Source of the DNA: Stenotrophomonas sp. 24(2023)
GTDB lineage: Bacteria > Pseudomonadota > Gammaproteobacteria > Xanthomonadales > Xanthomonadaceae
DNA: 64,000 nucleotides
NCBI RefSeq assembly: GCF_030913365.1
Contig: NZ_CP133160.1
Location: forward strand, 1,302,001-1,366,000
Direction of reading: 5' to 3'
The translations under genes were made by a program, and so were the position numbers. This document shows, one piece after another, positions 30,250 to 39,026 of the stretch (position 1 is the first letter of the stretch; each line of letters starts with the position of its first letter). The notes below the pieces were generated by a model. That model had not been told where the DNA came from, did not search any database, and saw only the letters and a list, made by a program, of their open reading frames with translations.

Positions 30250-30669
30250 TCAGTCCTTCTTGACGACGGTGCGCTTGCCGATCGTGCTGCTCTTGCGCGC
30301 CGTCGGCTTGGCCAACCCCGGAATCAGGAAATCGGTCGCCTTGTGGCCCTGCTGGATGCGGGCGGTCAGCCAGCGCGGCATCCGCCCGCGGCCGGACCAG
30401 GTCAGGCGCTTGTATTCCGAATCGCGGTATTTGGCCGCGACCTTGCCGGATTTGCGACGGGGGGATTTACGCGCGGGGGCCGCCGTTTCGGTAGCCTCAT
30501 TGCCGAACAGTTCTTCGATGGTGTAGCCCGCTTCGGCCGCGGCTGCCTTCAGCAGGCGGCGCACCGCGCTGGCCGGGCGGCGGCTGGAAACAAGCTGTTT
30601 CCGCTGTTCAGCGGCAACCACCAAGGCACCCAGCTCCCGAAGGCTGAGCGATTCAATATCAATAGTCAT
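30250..30669 (-). CDS. H-NS-like nucleoid protein (Xanthomonas XrvA/H-NS type)
   Basis: 139 residues. The N-terminal coiled segment (about 1-45) is short. The C-terminal DNA-binding motif KRLTWSGRGRMPRWLTARIQ (about 88-107) is the H-NS signature TWsGRGR-x-P. Basic linker PARKSPRRKSGKVAAK lies between. Such proteins silence AT-rich foreign DNA, and this one lies only 1.3 kb from the left edge of an AT-richer island. That proximity may be chance. Confidence 0.88.
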   Translation of the reverse strand: MTIDIESLSLRELGALVVAAEQRKQLVSSRRPASAVRRLLKAAAAEAGYTIEELFGNEATETAAPARKSPRRKSGKVAAKYRDSEYKRLTWSGRGRMPRWLTARIQQGHKATDFLIPGLAKPTARKSSTIGKRTVVKKD

Positions 30670-30733
30670 GGCGGGAAAGGTCTACTGCGCCGGGCTGGGT
30701 GTCAAGGTATGCGTGAAGCAGCGCCTGCTGGAA

Positions 30734-31366
30734 TCAGCGCGCCGGCATTATCTTCAGCCGCTCGATGGCCGCGAAGGCGTACCAGCCGAACGCCGGCAGC
30801 AGGGCCAACCGCTGGGTCAGGCCGCGATAGTCAGGCGGGTCCATGCCGGTCACCATCATCCACAGGTAGGCCATGCCCAGCAGCGACGTCCAGCACGACA
30901 CCCAGCGGATGCGCGATGACGCCTGCGGTCCCAGTTCCACCAGGAACAACAGCGGCGTGAGCACCGAGAAAATGCCGACGCCATACAGGCCATGCATCGG
31001 GCTGCCGGTGGTGACCAGGCCATTGCTGAGCATGGCCGCGCCGAACAGCGTGGAGGTCACGGCGGTCAGGGCGAAACGCCGCGCCTGCACCAGCAGGGAC
31101 AGACTGAAAATGATGATGCTGCAGCCGCTGATGGACGGCCCCAGCAGCACCGCCTGCGCCGGCAGGCCGGGCAGCAGCCCCAGCTCGCTCAAGTGCTGGG
31201 ACAGGGAGTGGTAGCCCGGCACGGTGAACGCGAAAGCGATCAGCGCCAGCATCGCACCGAGGGGAAGGAAGATGGCCTGCCGGGTGGCGAGTGCGTGCAC
31301 GGGAGCATTGTGAGTGGGGTGGACGTGGGGACCGTAGCAGGCATGCGGGGGGGCGTCATCGGCCAT
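30734..31366 (-). CDS. DUF998-like membrane protein
   Basis: 210 residues if started at ATG 31366. The first ~28 residues are hydrophilic, so a later start near the GTG/VHALATRQ codon is possible. About six hydrophobic segments follow, with PGYHSLSQHLSELG after the first, the typical DUF998 pattern of bacterial six-helix proteins. No catalytic motif is known for the family. It is monocistronic in appearance and precedes the H-NS-like gene by 64 nt in the same direction. Confidence 0.75.
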   Translation of the reverse strand: MADDAPPHACYGPHVHPTHNAPVHALATRQAIFLPLGAMLALIAFAFTVPGYHSLSQHLSELGLLPGLPAQAVLLGPSISGCSIIIFSLSLLVQARRFALTAVTSTLFGAAMLSNGLVTTGSPMHGLYGVGIFSVLTPLLFLVELGPQASSRIRWVSCWTSLLGMAYLWMMVTGMDPPDYRGLTQRLALLPAFGWYAFAAIERLKIMPAR

Positions 31367-31412
31367 AGGTTGGGCAACGACTGGTTACCTCTTCAGGGCC
31401 GACCGTGCACGC

Positions 31413-31799
31413 TCATTTATTGACACTTCGCTTTGCAGCGGGGCACCGGTACCGCATAAATGATTCGGTACCGTCATGAAGCGTGGCCAGGCGTGTGCCA
31501 TCAGCACTCAATCGAAAATGCTGGGCATCGAGCCAGGTCTCGCCTTCCCCTGTGGACTCCACTATCAGCATGATTTCCAGCGCGCCGCGGGTGACCACGG
31601 CCTTGATGGGACCGTTGCTTCCCCAGAAGGTGATGTGGTGCGGGCGGATGACAAGAACGGAATCGTCGGTGTCAGTCCCACATGCGCCGAGGTCTGCGCT
31701 CCACTCGCCTAGGAATTTGGTAGGAACGGAATCATGTCGTTCTGCGGCATTCGCGCCGACACTGATAAGGGCCAGGAGCAGTGCGATTGGAAGCGACAT
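31413..31799 (-). CDS. Small secreted protein of unknown function
   Basis: 128 residues with a signal peptide (MSLPIALLLALISVGANAA). The mature part is mostly predicted beta (FLGEWSADLGACG, DDSVLVIRPHHITFWG, EIMLIVESTGEGE) with two cysteines that could bond. It has the look of small periplasmic lipocalin-like or META-like proteins but I do not recognise a family. It is the last gene before the genomic island. Confidence 0.7.
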   Translation of the reverse strand: MSLPIALLLALISVGANAAERHDSVPTKFLGEWSADLGACGTDTDDSVLVIRPHHITFWGSNGPIKAVVTRGALEIMLIVESTGEGETWLDAQHFRLSADGTRLATLHDGTESFMRYRCPAAKRSVNK

Positions 31800-31946
31800 T
31801 GTGTTTCCCCATGGCGAATCAGCTCACTGGAAATATTGCATCAAGTACTGAATTCCGGGCCGCGGCGAACTCGATGGCCCACCAGCACTCACATTGAAAG
31901 TGTATGCCATTGATTCATAAAGACATCAAGGATCATTTCCTTGAGA

Positions 31947-31968
31947 TTTGACTCACATTTTGACTCAC
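31947..31968. repeat. Tandem TTTGACTCAC repeats beside the left att site
   Basis: TTTGACTCAC occurs at 31947-31956 and again at 31959-31968, a 12-bp period. The pair lies 23 bp before the tRNA-like att core at 31992. Short direct repeats in this position resemble integrase arm-binding sites. Confidence 0.5.
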
Positions 31969-31991
31969 TTTAATTAGGCCTGTGAGCTGCC

Positions 31992-32015
31992 TTCGAACCC
32001 AGAACCAATGGATTA
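31992..32015. repeat. Left att site: degenerate copy of tRNA-Ile2 3' segment
   Basis: The 24 bases starting TTCGAACC match plus-strand positions 48771-48794 inside the tRNA gene at 21 of 24 places and in the same orientation. They correspond to the T-loop, variable region and anticodon-stem part of the tRNA. This is the expected target duplication of a tRNA-specific integrase. Three mismatches mean the copy is old or came with the element. Confidence 0.65.
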
Positions 32016-32499
32016 ATTGACTGCTTTTCTACACGTCCGTCCAGTGCCCCGGCGGCCCCGCAATGGCCACAGCCGTATCGTCCGTCATCAGCCAGGTGCA
32101 TGCCATATGCGTCAGCATCCTGATGCGCCACTGGGAAGCATCACGCTTGCGGACGGGGAGATCGAGTTCAACCCGAACTGGCTCATGCACATGTGGCCCT
32201 CTCAATGATCGGTTCCCATTGCGGGCGCACCTTTCACGCGAATGTCCGGCCCGAAAACCGGATCTACCCTCCCCGCCCAGGCAAGCCTCAAGTGGGCGGG
32301 CGTGCGATCTCGTTCACTTTTGGCGGGCCCTTGAGGCAGTGGCCAGCACTTCTCCCAGATCCCGCTCTTCAGGACACTACCGAATCAGCGCAGGATCAGC
32401 CTGGACGGTAATAGACGGCGGGGACGCCCCTGCCCCTTGCACTCCATTGCGCAGGAGTGGTCAAAGCATCAGTATTCGCAGACGACAACGGGAAGGAGC
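32016..32499. other. Gene-free left end of island
   Basis: About 480 bp with only short frames lacking homology or convincing ribosome sites. It probably contains the promoter for the nuclease gene at 32500; no clear -35/-10 pair could be singled out. Confidence 0.5.
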
Positions 32500-33303
32500 A
32501 TGGATGTGCTGAAGATTCCAAAGAAGGTCTCGGACAGATGGCCGACAACGGTAAGGTCGCTGGTCTCGGTCGCCGTTTCCCATAAGACCAAAGATGTGTC
32601 TGAAGCCGATACCGTGACCCTGGTCAAGGACATGCTTGCCGACATCTTCGGTTACGACAAGTACAACGAACTGACTAGCGAGCAGCAGATCAGGGGAACG
32701 TTCTGCGACCTGGCGGTAAAGATCGATGGCAAGATCAGAGTTCTGATCGAAGTGAAAGCAGCAGCAATCTCGCTAAACGAGACACATCTGCGCCAGGCCA
32801 TCAACTATGGCGCCCACGAAGGCATCGAGTGGATCGTGCTCACCAACGCGTTGGAGTGGCGCCTCTACAGAATAAAGTTCGGCCAACCCATCGAGTACGA
32901 ACTCGTCTCATCGTTCTGCATAGCAGATGTCAACCTGAAGAACGAAGAAGACCAGCGGAAGTTGTTCCTACTCTGCAGAGAAGGAATCACCTCTGACGCA
33001 ATGGGCCTGTATCACCAGCACATCTCGGTACTCAACAAGTTTACGGTCGCGCAAGTTGTTCTCGGTGAGCCGGTCGTTTCTGTCATCCGCCGAGAGCTTC
33101 GCCGTCTGTTCCCGGAACTGAAGATCGAGTCGGAGGCAGTTGTTGAGCTTCTCAACAACGAGATTCTGAAGCGTGAGGTCCTGGACGGAGAGAAGGTGAA
33201 GGATGCCCAGCAGCGCATACGCCGGGCAGTCTCCAAGAATGCTAAAGCGCAGGTGAAGAAGGCTCCCTCACTCGACGCTGCGCAAGAGCCCGCACCGAGC
33301 TAG
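32500..33303 (+). CDS. HsdR N-terminal-type PD-(D/E)XK nuclease-like protein
   Basis: 267 residues. The ATG at 32500 follows GGAAGGAG directly; 21 upstream in-frame residues look non-coding. The core at about 55-130 matches the type I restriction R-subunit N-terminal domain: DMLADIFGYDKYNELTSEQQ, then the nuclease residues Asp in TFCDLAVKIDGKI and Glu-x-Lys in VLIEVKAAAISLNE, then HLRQAINYGAHEGIEWIVLT. No helicase motor follows, and no HsdM or HsdS is near. It is a stand-alone nuclease-like protein, with a helical C-terminal half (VAQVVLGEPVVSVIRRELRR). A role against foreign DNA is inferred. Confidence 0.82.
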   Translation: MDVLKIPKKVSDRWPTTVRSLVSVAVSHKTKDVSEADTVTLVKDMLADIFGYDKYNELTSEQQIRGTFCDLAVKIDGKIRVLIEVKAAAISLNETHLRQAINYGAHEGIEWIVLTNALEWRLYRIKFGQPIEYELVSSFCIADVNLKNEEDQRKLFLLCREGITSDAMGLYHQHISVLNKFTVAQVVLGEPVVSVIRRELRRLFPELKIESEAVVELLNNEILKREVLDGEKVKDAQQRIRRAVSKNAKAQVKKAPSLDAAQEPAPS

Positions 33304-33438
33304 ATCCCGGAGTCGCGATCGGCCCCCACCCTCGCGCCGAAGAGCTGATAAGGAGGGGCGACCGCTCACGGGAGGCCGCCCACATGGCCGACGCTCGGTC
33401 GCTGAGTGCCTGCAACGGCCTCTCTCGACCGGCCCCAG

Positions 33439-33984
33439 TCAGATCGGCCCCAGATCCTTCACGACCGCTTGGCCGTACTGCAGAAATCCGATCAGCATGT
33501 GACCACCCGCTACCGTGCGGCCCATTTTCCCATTGAGGTAGGCTGCCTGAAGCCGGCCGGCAGCCATCAGTTCTGCCTTCGCCATGCTTCCCGGCACTCC
33601 GTGCAACGGCTCGCCGGGAGATGCCAGTTGTCCACTGATCGGTTGCACCACAGTAGGGCGCTGACTGTCGCTCTTGGCATAGGCGGTAGCCATCATGCGG
33701 CTACTTTGGGGCGACCATCCCCCCAAGATGAGTTCTGTACCAAGATGCTCGATCGGCAAGCCCGCCTCGGCCGCTGCCCTCTCGTAATTTGGCCAGAGTT
33801 GATCAATGACCAGGCCCAGCTCAGCCATGAGCTGCTCCATAGTGAAGTCAGCTCGAAAACTGGCCTGCAGAGCGAGCTCGTAGATCCGAAGGAAGAACTG
33901 CGTGGATCCACGCGTAGCGAGCACCAGGTTGTGCTGGGGGATCAGCAGCAGCTTCGCACCTCTATTCAGACAGCTGTCCACCAA
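33439..33984 (-). CDS. Ntn-hydrolase (proteasome-like fold) protein, N-terminus unclear
   Basis: 181 residues in the open frame. GAKLLLIPQHNLVLATRGSTQFFLRIYELAL and VIDQLWPNYERAAAEAG followed by ELILGGWSPQSSRMMATAY resemble phage and plasmid Ntn-hydrolase-like proteins as I remember them. Those begin about 25-30 residues earlier with the strand that carries the nucleophile. Here a stop codon lies just upstream in frame and the only starts are TTG/GTG at 33984-33981. The gene may therefore be truncated or frameshifted and catalytically dead. It is 153 nt downstream of the Abi_C gene on the same strand. Confidence 0.5.
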   Translation of the reverse strand: MVDSCLNRGAKLLLIPQHNLVLATRGSTQFFLRIYELALQASFRADFTMEQLMAELGLVIDQLWPNYERAAAEAGLPIEHLGTELILGGWSPQSSRMMATAYAKSDSQRPTVVQPISGQLASPGEPLHGVPGSMAKAELMAAGRLQAAYLNGKMGRTVAGGHMLIGFLQYGQAVVKDLGPI

Positions 33985-34137
33985 GGTCCGCTAAGACCCG
34001 GACCGACTTGGACTTTTTTGCTGCGCATGGAGATATGCGAGAAGGGAATATTGGCAGCACGCGGCTGGTTTGATCCGGCACCAGTGGCTATGCCGCAATG
34101 CGCAGTGGCATCTCGACGTGAAATGCGCGATCCCAGC

Positions 34138-34893
34138 CTATTTGATGGAATCCTGGCAGCGGGCCTCCCAAGTAGCGAGAAGGAAGGTAGCCAGCGCTCC
34201 CGATAGGTTCACGGCAAGCTCTGCGTGACGCGGCGCTGGTCTGGAACCTATCTTGCCCTTCCCGTGCGCATCGCTAAGGCGATTACGAAGCGACCCCAGC
34301 CCCTCGACAACCGATGTGCAACCTCCAAGCACCTGCTTGAAAACCGGCTCAGTGTGTTGGGATGGGGCCAGGTTTAGCACTTCGGCCGTGGCCTTATACA
34401 ACTTCGGAAGATCTGCGCCATCGTCGTAATCAGTGCCAGACTTATCTAGGATGTGTTTGCATACCGACTCGATCAATGTCCGAGCAGATGTAATTGCACC
34501 TTCGGGATCGGTCGCGCGGCGTTCCAACGCTTTTGTCCATGCCGATTGAACATGCAAAGCGTCCACGGCACTCAGCCTGTCTGCAAAGATGTGGTCGGCC
34601 GGTGAGATGGAAGCGCGCTCAAGCGTCTCCAGAATAGGACGGAACGTGTCCCATATGAGCTGCCTGCGTTCCGCGTAGGTTGGAAGCTCGAACTTGATGA
34701 ACTGCCAGAACTGATCGAGGTTGCGACAGGTCCGCACAAAGCGCGGGGTCAATGCCTCCACCGACGCATTATTCATCAACGAGTTGCGTAGGCTTGCATA
34801 CTCTTGATTGCTCTCGCTGCCTCCGGTGGCATGCGAGATCAAAAGATTCTGTAACGCTTCGGCCTGGTCAAACGATTCGTTCATGCTACTCAC
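34138..34893 (-). CDS. Abortive-infection family protein with Abi_C domain
   Basis: 251 residues; start 34893 or three codons later. The C-terminal half (about 130-245) carries the Abi_C pattern: DPEGAITSARTLIESVCKHI, DGADLPKLYKATAEVLNL, then LRNRLSDAHGKG and PRHAELAVNLSGALATFL. The N-terminal half is helical and unassigned. Abi_C proteins are found in phage-resistance loci, where they are thought to sense infection or act as effectors causing growth arrest. It is a single gene here, a common layout for Abi proteins. Confidence 0.8.
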   Translation of the reverse strand: MSSMNESFDQAEALQNLLISHATGGSESNQEYASLRNSLMNNASVEALTPRFVRTCRNLDQFWQFIKFELPTYAERRQLIWDTFRPILETLERASISPADHIFADRLSAVDALHVQSAWTKALERRATDPEGAITSARTLIESVCKHILDKSGTDYDDGADLPKLYKATAEVLNLAPSQHTEPVFKQVLGGCTSVVEGLGSLRNRLSDAHGKGKIGSRPAPRHAELAVNLSGALATFLLATWEARCQDSIK

Positions 34894-35103
34894 CGGTATT
34901 TACATCGGACAAACACAGCCACCTGTGCCAATTTCGCGCCTTGGGGCTCGCTGCGAACACATCTAGAGAGGCAGATACTGGGGCCGCCACGACACATTGA
35001 CAAGTTGAAATGACTAAGTGGCTGGATGGAAACCTAGCCATCGCTAGGCGCTTGCTCAGTCCTGTTTCCGCTTTCGGCCACCAGCGGACGTTCGAAACTC
35101 CGG

Positions 35104-35151
35104 TGCTAAACCGATCCGCGAGGCGGCGTCGGCTTGAATGAATTGTTAGAT
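35104..35151 (-). other. Integron attC-like recombination site
   Basis: On the minus strand, three bases after the stop of the 35155-35736 gene, the sequence reads ATCTAACAATTCATTCAAGC and continues into a GC-rich imperfect inverted repeat (AAGCCGA ... TCGGTTT). This is the layout and wording of chromosomal-integron attC sites in xanthomonads. The distal GTTRRRY core is degenerate, so the site may be inactive. It would make the neighbouring gene a captured cassette. Confidence 0.55.
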
Positions 35152-35154
35152 GCG

Positions 35155-35736
35155 CTACTCGACAATCTCAATCTTGCTGCGAGCTGCGAACCCAGCCAGA
35201 GTCTCATATATGTAGAAATCACCGATGATGTTTGTCACGAGCACCCCAATGCTGTTTTGGTTCCAGAACAGATGTCGCCCCATGTTGTCATCAAAGCCGA
35301 TCTCCGGCATAACCACAAATATACGCGCGCCATCAGCTGAGATAAATTGAAGCTCTTTGACCGTAGTTGTTCCGATTTTTAGGTAGACCGGATACACAGA
35401 CGCGTTCGGGTCTGCGAGGTTCTCAGTCCATGGCTCGCGGAAATCGCGTTCGCGATTTCCTTGGACGATCTGAAAGGTGTTGTCTAGATCGCAGATCCAA
35501 GTCTCTCGGTTCTCGATGAGGCGTTTTGACCAGCCAGGGTTGCGCAGGAGTGCCTCAAAGCGTTCGAGCGTGTTGCCACTCTGCAGAATCGCGGTCAGGT
35601 CCTTCAGCGCTGCTTTCTGATCAGCACCCGCCTTCACGTAGTAGCGATGCGTTATTAGCCAGGAGAGCAGTCCGCCAACAGCTGCGCCGGCTACGAAGAG
35701 AACGGCTTCCTTCACGGTGATTGGATCCATGTGCAC
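35155..35736 (-). CDS. Membrane-anchored protein of unknown function, likely integron cassette gene
   Basis: 193 residues (191 if the second Met is used). One membrane helix at about 10-28 (EAVLFVAGAAVGGLLSWLI), then a cytosolic part with a short helical linker (GADQKAALKDLTAILQSG) and a beta-rich domain (SVYPVYLKIGTTTVKELQFIS, RIFVVMPEIGFDDNM). No family recognised. It ends immediately before an attC-like site. A membrane-tethered orphan in a defence island could be an effector, but nothing in the sequence proves this. Confidence 0.65.
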   Translation of the reverse strand: MHMDPITVKEAVLFVAGAAVGGLLSWLITHRYYVKAGADQKAALKDLTAILQSGNTLERFEALLRNPGWSKRLIENRETWICDLDNTFQIVQGNRERDFREPWTENLADPNASVYPVYLKIGTTTVKELQFISADGARIFVVMPEIGFDDNMGRHLFWNQNSIGVLVTNIIGDFYIYETLAGFAARSKIEIVE

Positions 35737-36116
35737 ATCTAACTACCTAATAGACGGACCCATGGATCCGGTTATACGACTTATCCACAAAGCACCGTAT
35801 GGTGGCTTTCCCCCTGATACAGTTCGATCTTAGGGCGGCTGGGTCCGGCTAACAAGGCAGCGTATAACCTGACCCACCTCTAGGCTTGGCGGCGCCACCA
35901 ATGGCCGCTATGGGTCGAAAGCGTAGAACAGCACCGGACCAGGCGCCGACGCAGTGCTGATGTCCGCTTCCGGCCAGAAGGAGAGTTTCACGACTGCGTC
36001 CTAGTTGAAGCAAGTCCCGACGAAGCGACCGGATCGCGACCCCTGGCTCGGCTCTGCTGACTTCACCGTATACTCCTTCATTCCCCAGAATAAGCCAGCC
36101 GGAAACTTCGCGCCCC
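35737..36116. other. Gene-free spacer in island
   Basis: 380 bp between divergent genes. No convincing coding frame. A stretch at 35958-35987 resembles the CCGCTT-CGGCCA sequence at 35069-35081, suggesting a shared short repeat or cassette remnant. Promoters for both flanking genes should lie here. Confidence 0.4.
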
Positions 36117-37028
36117 ATGAGCATCACGACGTTCTATGACCTTGAAGCACGCAAAATCCTAGCTGACGGAGAGAAAGTCGCACTTTTTACCAATCATCCA
36201 GGCGCTTTGGGCGCATTCCGCGAGGCGCGACTTCGGCAGTACATTGCTGAGCAGGTCTCGGCAAGCTATGAGGTGACGACCGGCTTTGTAACCGCCCACG
36301 ACCCCCATAGTGGCAGCATCTACAAGCATTCATCCAAGCAGATCGACTGTTTGATCCACGAGCAGAACTTATACGCGCCACTCTTGAAATCGACCGATTT
36401 CACGATCGTCGTTCCCAAAGCAGTCGCTGCAGTAATCGAAATCAAGAGCGACCTCACGCTTTTCAAAAAGCGATCAAAGGACAACACCCAGGGACGATGG
36501 CAGGATTCTATAGGCGAGTACGAATGGGCCGGAACTCTCGTTGACGCACTGAACAATATTAGAAGCGCAATCGATCTACTTGATGCTTCGGGCGTTCCGC
36601 GTGATCATTACTTTGCAGGAATCATCGGATATGGAAGTACAGCGACCGGACAGTTTACGGCTGCAATGACTAGCGGCGAACTATGGACGCAACTGGGGAT
36701 TAGCAACATTGACCAAATGCCTGGCAGCATCTGCATACTCAACGAATCGTGGTTTATGACCTCCGCGTTCCCTTGGACCGACGAACCGGAAAATGACGGC
36801 GCGAACGACTCTGATGCAAACCATTCATTTGTGATCAAGGGCATGCGTACTGCGGAAGGAAGTTCATTGCAGATGTTTACTGCCGAGATAGTCCATACGC
36901 TAACGGTGGTTCGACAAGGTGCGGAGCACGTTGTCGGGGGACTGCGGTCTGGCGAAGGGTACTTGGGCCCAGTCACAAACCACAGAATTGACCTCCCTTC
37001 GCCACGGCAGCACAACGCCAGAACGTAG
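36117..37028 (+). CDS. DUF6602-type PD-(D/E)XK nuclease-like protein
   Basis: 303 residues. The N-terminal half shows the DUF6602 layout: HPGALGAFREARLRQYIAEQ, TGFVTAHDPHSGSIYKHSS, then Asp in KQIDCLIHEQ and Glu-x-Lys in VAAVIEIKSDLT. These are the acidic and lysine residues of a PD-(D/E)XK active site. The C-terminal half lacks known motifs. Proteins of this type are scattered in defence islands as single genes or beside methylases; none is adjacent here. Nuclease activity is inferred from the motif only. Confidence 0.75.
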   Translation: MSITTFYDLEARKILADGEKVALFTNHPGALGAFREARLRQYIAEQVSASYEVTTGFVTAHDPHSGSIYKHSSKQIDCLIHEQNLYAPLLKSTDFTIVVPKAVAAVIEIKSDLTLFKKRSKDNTQGRWQDSIGEYEWAGTLVDALNNIRSAIDLLDASGVPRDHYFAGIIGYGSTATGQFTAAMTSGELWTQLGISNIDQMPGSICILNESWFMTSAFPWTDEPENDGANDSDANHSFVIKGMRTAEGSSLQMFTAEIVHTLTVVRQGAEHVVGGLRSGEGYLGPVTNHRIDLPSPRQHNART

Positions 37029-37058
37029 GCCCTGTCTCAGGCATCTTTTGTACGGCCT

Positions 37059-37322
37059 ATGTATCCTCTAAACGCGCTCTTCAGAGACCGGAGCGAGACA
37101 CTGGTACGCGCTCGGACCTACACGCAACTGTCGAGCAAGCTCGGACAGCACCTGATGCAGTACCGGAATGATGCGATCAACGGGCGGCAGTACTTCGTAT
37201 ACTGGCAAACCAGTGCATGTCGGAGATGACGACAGAATCGAATCTGCACCGCTCGCGGCTGCGGAGAGGTGCGCGCCAAAGAACTAGCTGATCAGCTGCT
37301 CGCCGCAACTGAAGAGCGCTAG
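37059..37322 (+). pseudogene. Short interrupted gene (in-frame TGA)
   Basis: From ATG 37059 the frame reads MYPLNALFRDRSETLVRAR and stays protein-like to a TGA at 37227. The same frame then continues as RQNRICTARGCGEVRAKEL and ends at TAG 37320-37322. Composition and the Cys pattern across the stop (ACRR, ICTARGC) suggest one former product of about 87 residues, perhaps a small zinc-binding protein, broken by a nonsense mutation. A genuine 56-residue product cannot be excluded. The rest of 37323-37803 contains no supportable gene. Confidence 0.4.
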
Positions 37323-37833
37323 CACTCACCTAACCGAGTTCGATCATGGTGGGCATCCACTAAGGGAACCCGTCCGGATTGTGCGTAGACGCATGTAATG
37401 CACGCACCGTCAGCTTGATCTAATGCGCCGTGGCAGGCGGATTTCTGCGCGAAGTGCTTGTTACTAGCGCCCAGACTAGTCGACTGCGCCCCCCATTCGC
37501 GTCCGATCAGCAGAGACGATATCTGGGCTCCAGGCCGTGATAGGACGACGGCGCATAGAACTTGGGAGAGCTATCCCTTAGCTAGTCAGACCCAAGGGCG
37601 AACTCTTCAGCGCTACTTCGACCTATTTCCGGTGAATTGGGGAAGGTCCGGGAGGAAGAACCCTATATCACCCATTTGGAGACCCCTGCTAGCTGATAGG
37701 CGGCGGCGATGCTCTTGGCGTACTACTTCCGAGCAGGGCGCCTCGAACGCAATGCCCGACTCCATCAGGGATCCCCCCATTTCCCACGCAGCTGCTACTC
37801 TGAATGTGTTCAATCACTGGCTATAAGCAGGCT

Positions 37834-38796
37834 ATGGCAACATCGATTCTGACGTGCCCGAATGCCATCTGTGGCGCCATCAAGCGAGCAATTGCCCTGT
37901 CACCAGCTCGCATCGCCGTTCCCTTCTGGGGCTGGGGGGCGCTTAAGGCACTTGGGCTGGAGAGAAGCCAAACGGCTGGAGTGCGAATCCTCTGCAACCT
38001 GTCTGTAGGCGGCTGCAATCCTGACGTGATCCGTGATCTGATCAAACGTGGCTTCCAGGTGCGTGCACTTGCGTCCCTGCATGCCAAGGTCTACCTGGGT
38101 CCCACCTCGGCCGTACTTGGCTCGGCCAACGCGTCAGCCGATGGACTGGGTCTCAACAAGGACGGATCTGGCTGGAACGAGGCCTGTACGTTGATCGACG
38201 GCCCTGATGAGATCAGTCAGCTGACTGCCTGGTTTGACTCGCTCTGGAAGATAGCAGCAGACCTCTCTATCCCAGAGATTGCTCAGATCCTGCTCGAGCA
38301 AGCTGACCGGGCACCGCCTACGCTTCGTGTGGACCCACTCGACCTGCTCAGCGCGGTGAAGGAGAACCCCAAAGCATTCGCGATGAAGAGCCTGTTCATC
38401 AGTCTCGACTATGAACCCTACAGCAGAAAGGTTGAAAGGAAGGTAGCGCAGCTCCAAGAAGAACTAGGGAGCGGCATCGATGCCTGGGAGAACTGGACGA
38501 AGATGCCCCCGGCCGCAGAGATACTCTCGTTCTACTACGACCTTCCCTCAGACAAGATCTCTTTCGAAGGGATCTATCAGAGCCCTAAGGATCCGGCGGG
38601 ATCGATGGACCCCAAGACGAATGGCATCTTGGTAACTCAGGCTAGACGGGCCCTCGGGACATACGAAATTGGTGACGAAAGGGCTTGGTGCAGGGCCGTC
38701 AAGCGTTGGCAGAGAGCCGTTTTCGTCAATGGGAAAGCAAAGGACGATGACCTCCTTCTGTCTCTCTCTGAGTTCACCACGAAGTATCTGCCATGA
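37834..38796 (+). CDS. Phospholipase-D-like (HxK) nuclease-family protein
   Basis: 320 residues from ATG 37834; an ATG ten codons earlier is also possible. One PLD motif is clear at about 85-110: SLHAKVYLGPTSAVLGSANAS, with His, Lys and the distal Ser/Asn of the HxK-x4-D/GSxN family (the Asp is not obvious). Single-motif PLD proteins dimerise to form the active site, as in the Nuc and BfiI nucleases. The C-terminal half is unassigned. It is a probable DNA- or lipid-cleaving defence protein. Alone in its transcript. Confidence 0.75.
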   Translation: MATSILTCPNAICGAIKRAIALSPARIAVPFWGWGALKALGLERSQTAGVRILCNLSVGGCNPDVIRDLIKRGFQVRALASLHAKVYLGPTSAVLGSANASADGLGLNKDGSGWNEACTLIDGPDEISQLTAWFDSLWKIAADLSIPEIAQILLEQADRAPPTLRVDPLDLLSAVKENPKAFAMKSLFISLDYEPYSRKVERKVAQLQEELGSGIDAWENWTKMPPAAEILSFYYDLPSDKISFEGIYQSPKDPAGSMDPKTNGILVTQARRALGTYEIGDERAWCRAVKRWQRAVFVNGKAKDDDLLLSLSEFTTKYLP

Positions 38797-39026
38797 GGAA
38801 GAAGCGATAGTCGGCATCCAGTGCATTCCACGCAGTAGTGGCCAGCATCAGCGCACGGGACTCCAGCCAGTCGCCTCATCCGCCTGGAGCCAACGCAGTG
38901 CGCCTCAACTACCTCCCACGAAAGATGGATGCGGGGGAGCCTTACACGAGCAGCCCCGTGGGCCGTTATAGCGAGGGATGACGAGATGTCCAGCTTGTGA
39001 ACCACACTCTTGATCAAGTGACTGAG

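Noticed and set aside
37458..37826. 122-codon plus-strand frame before the PLD-like gene
   Set aside because: No domain, no ribosome site, composition unlike the neighbouring real genes.
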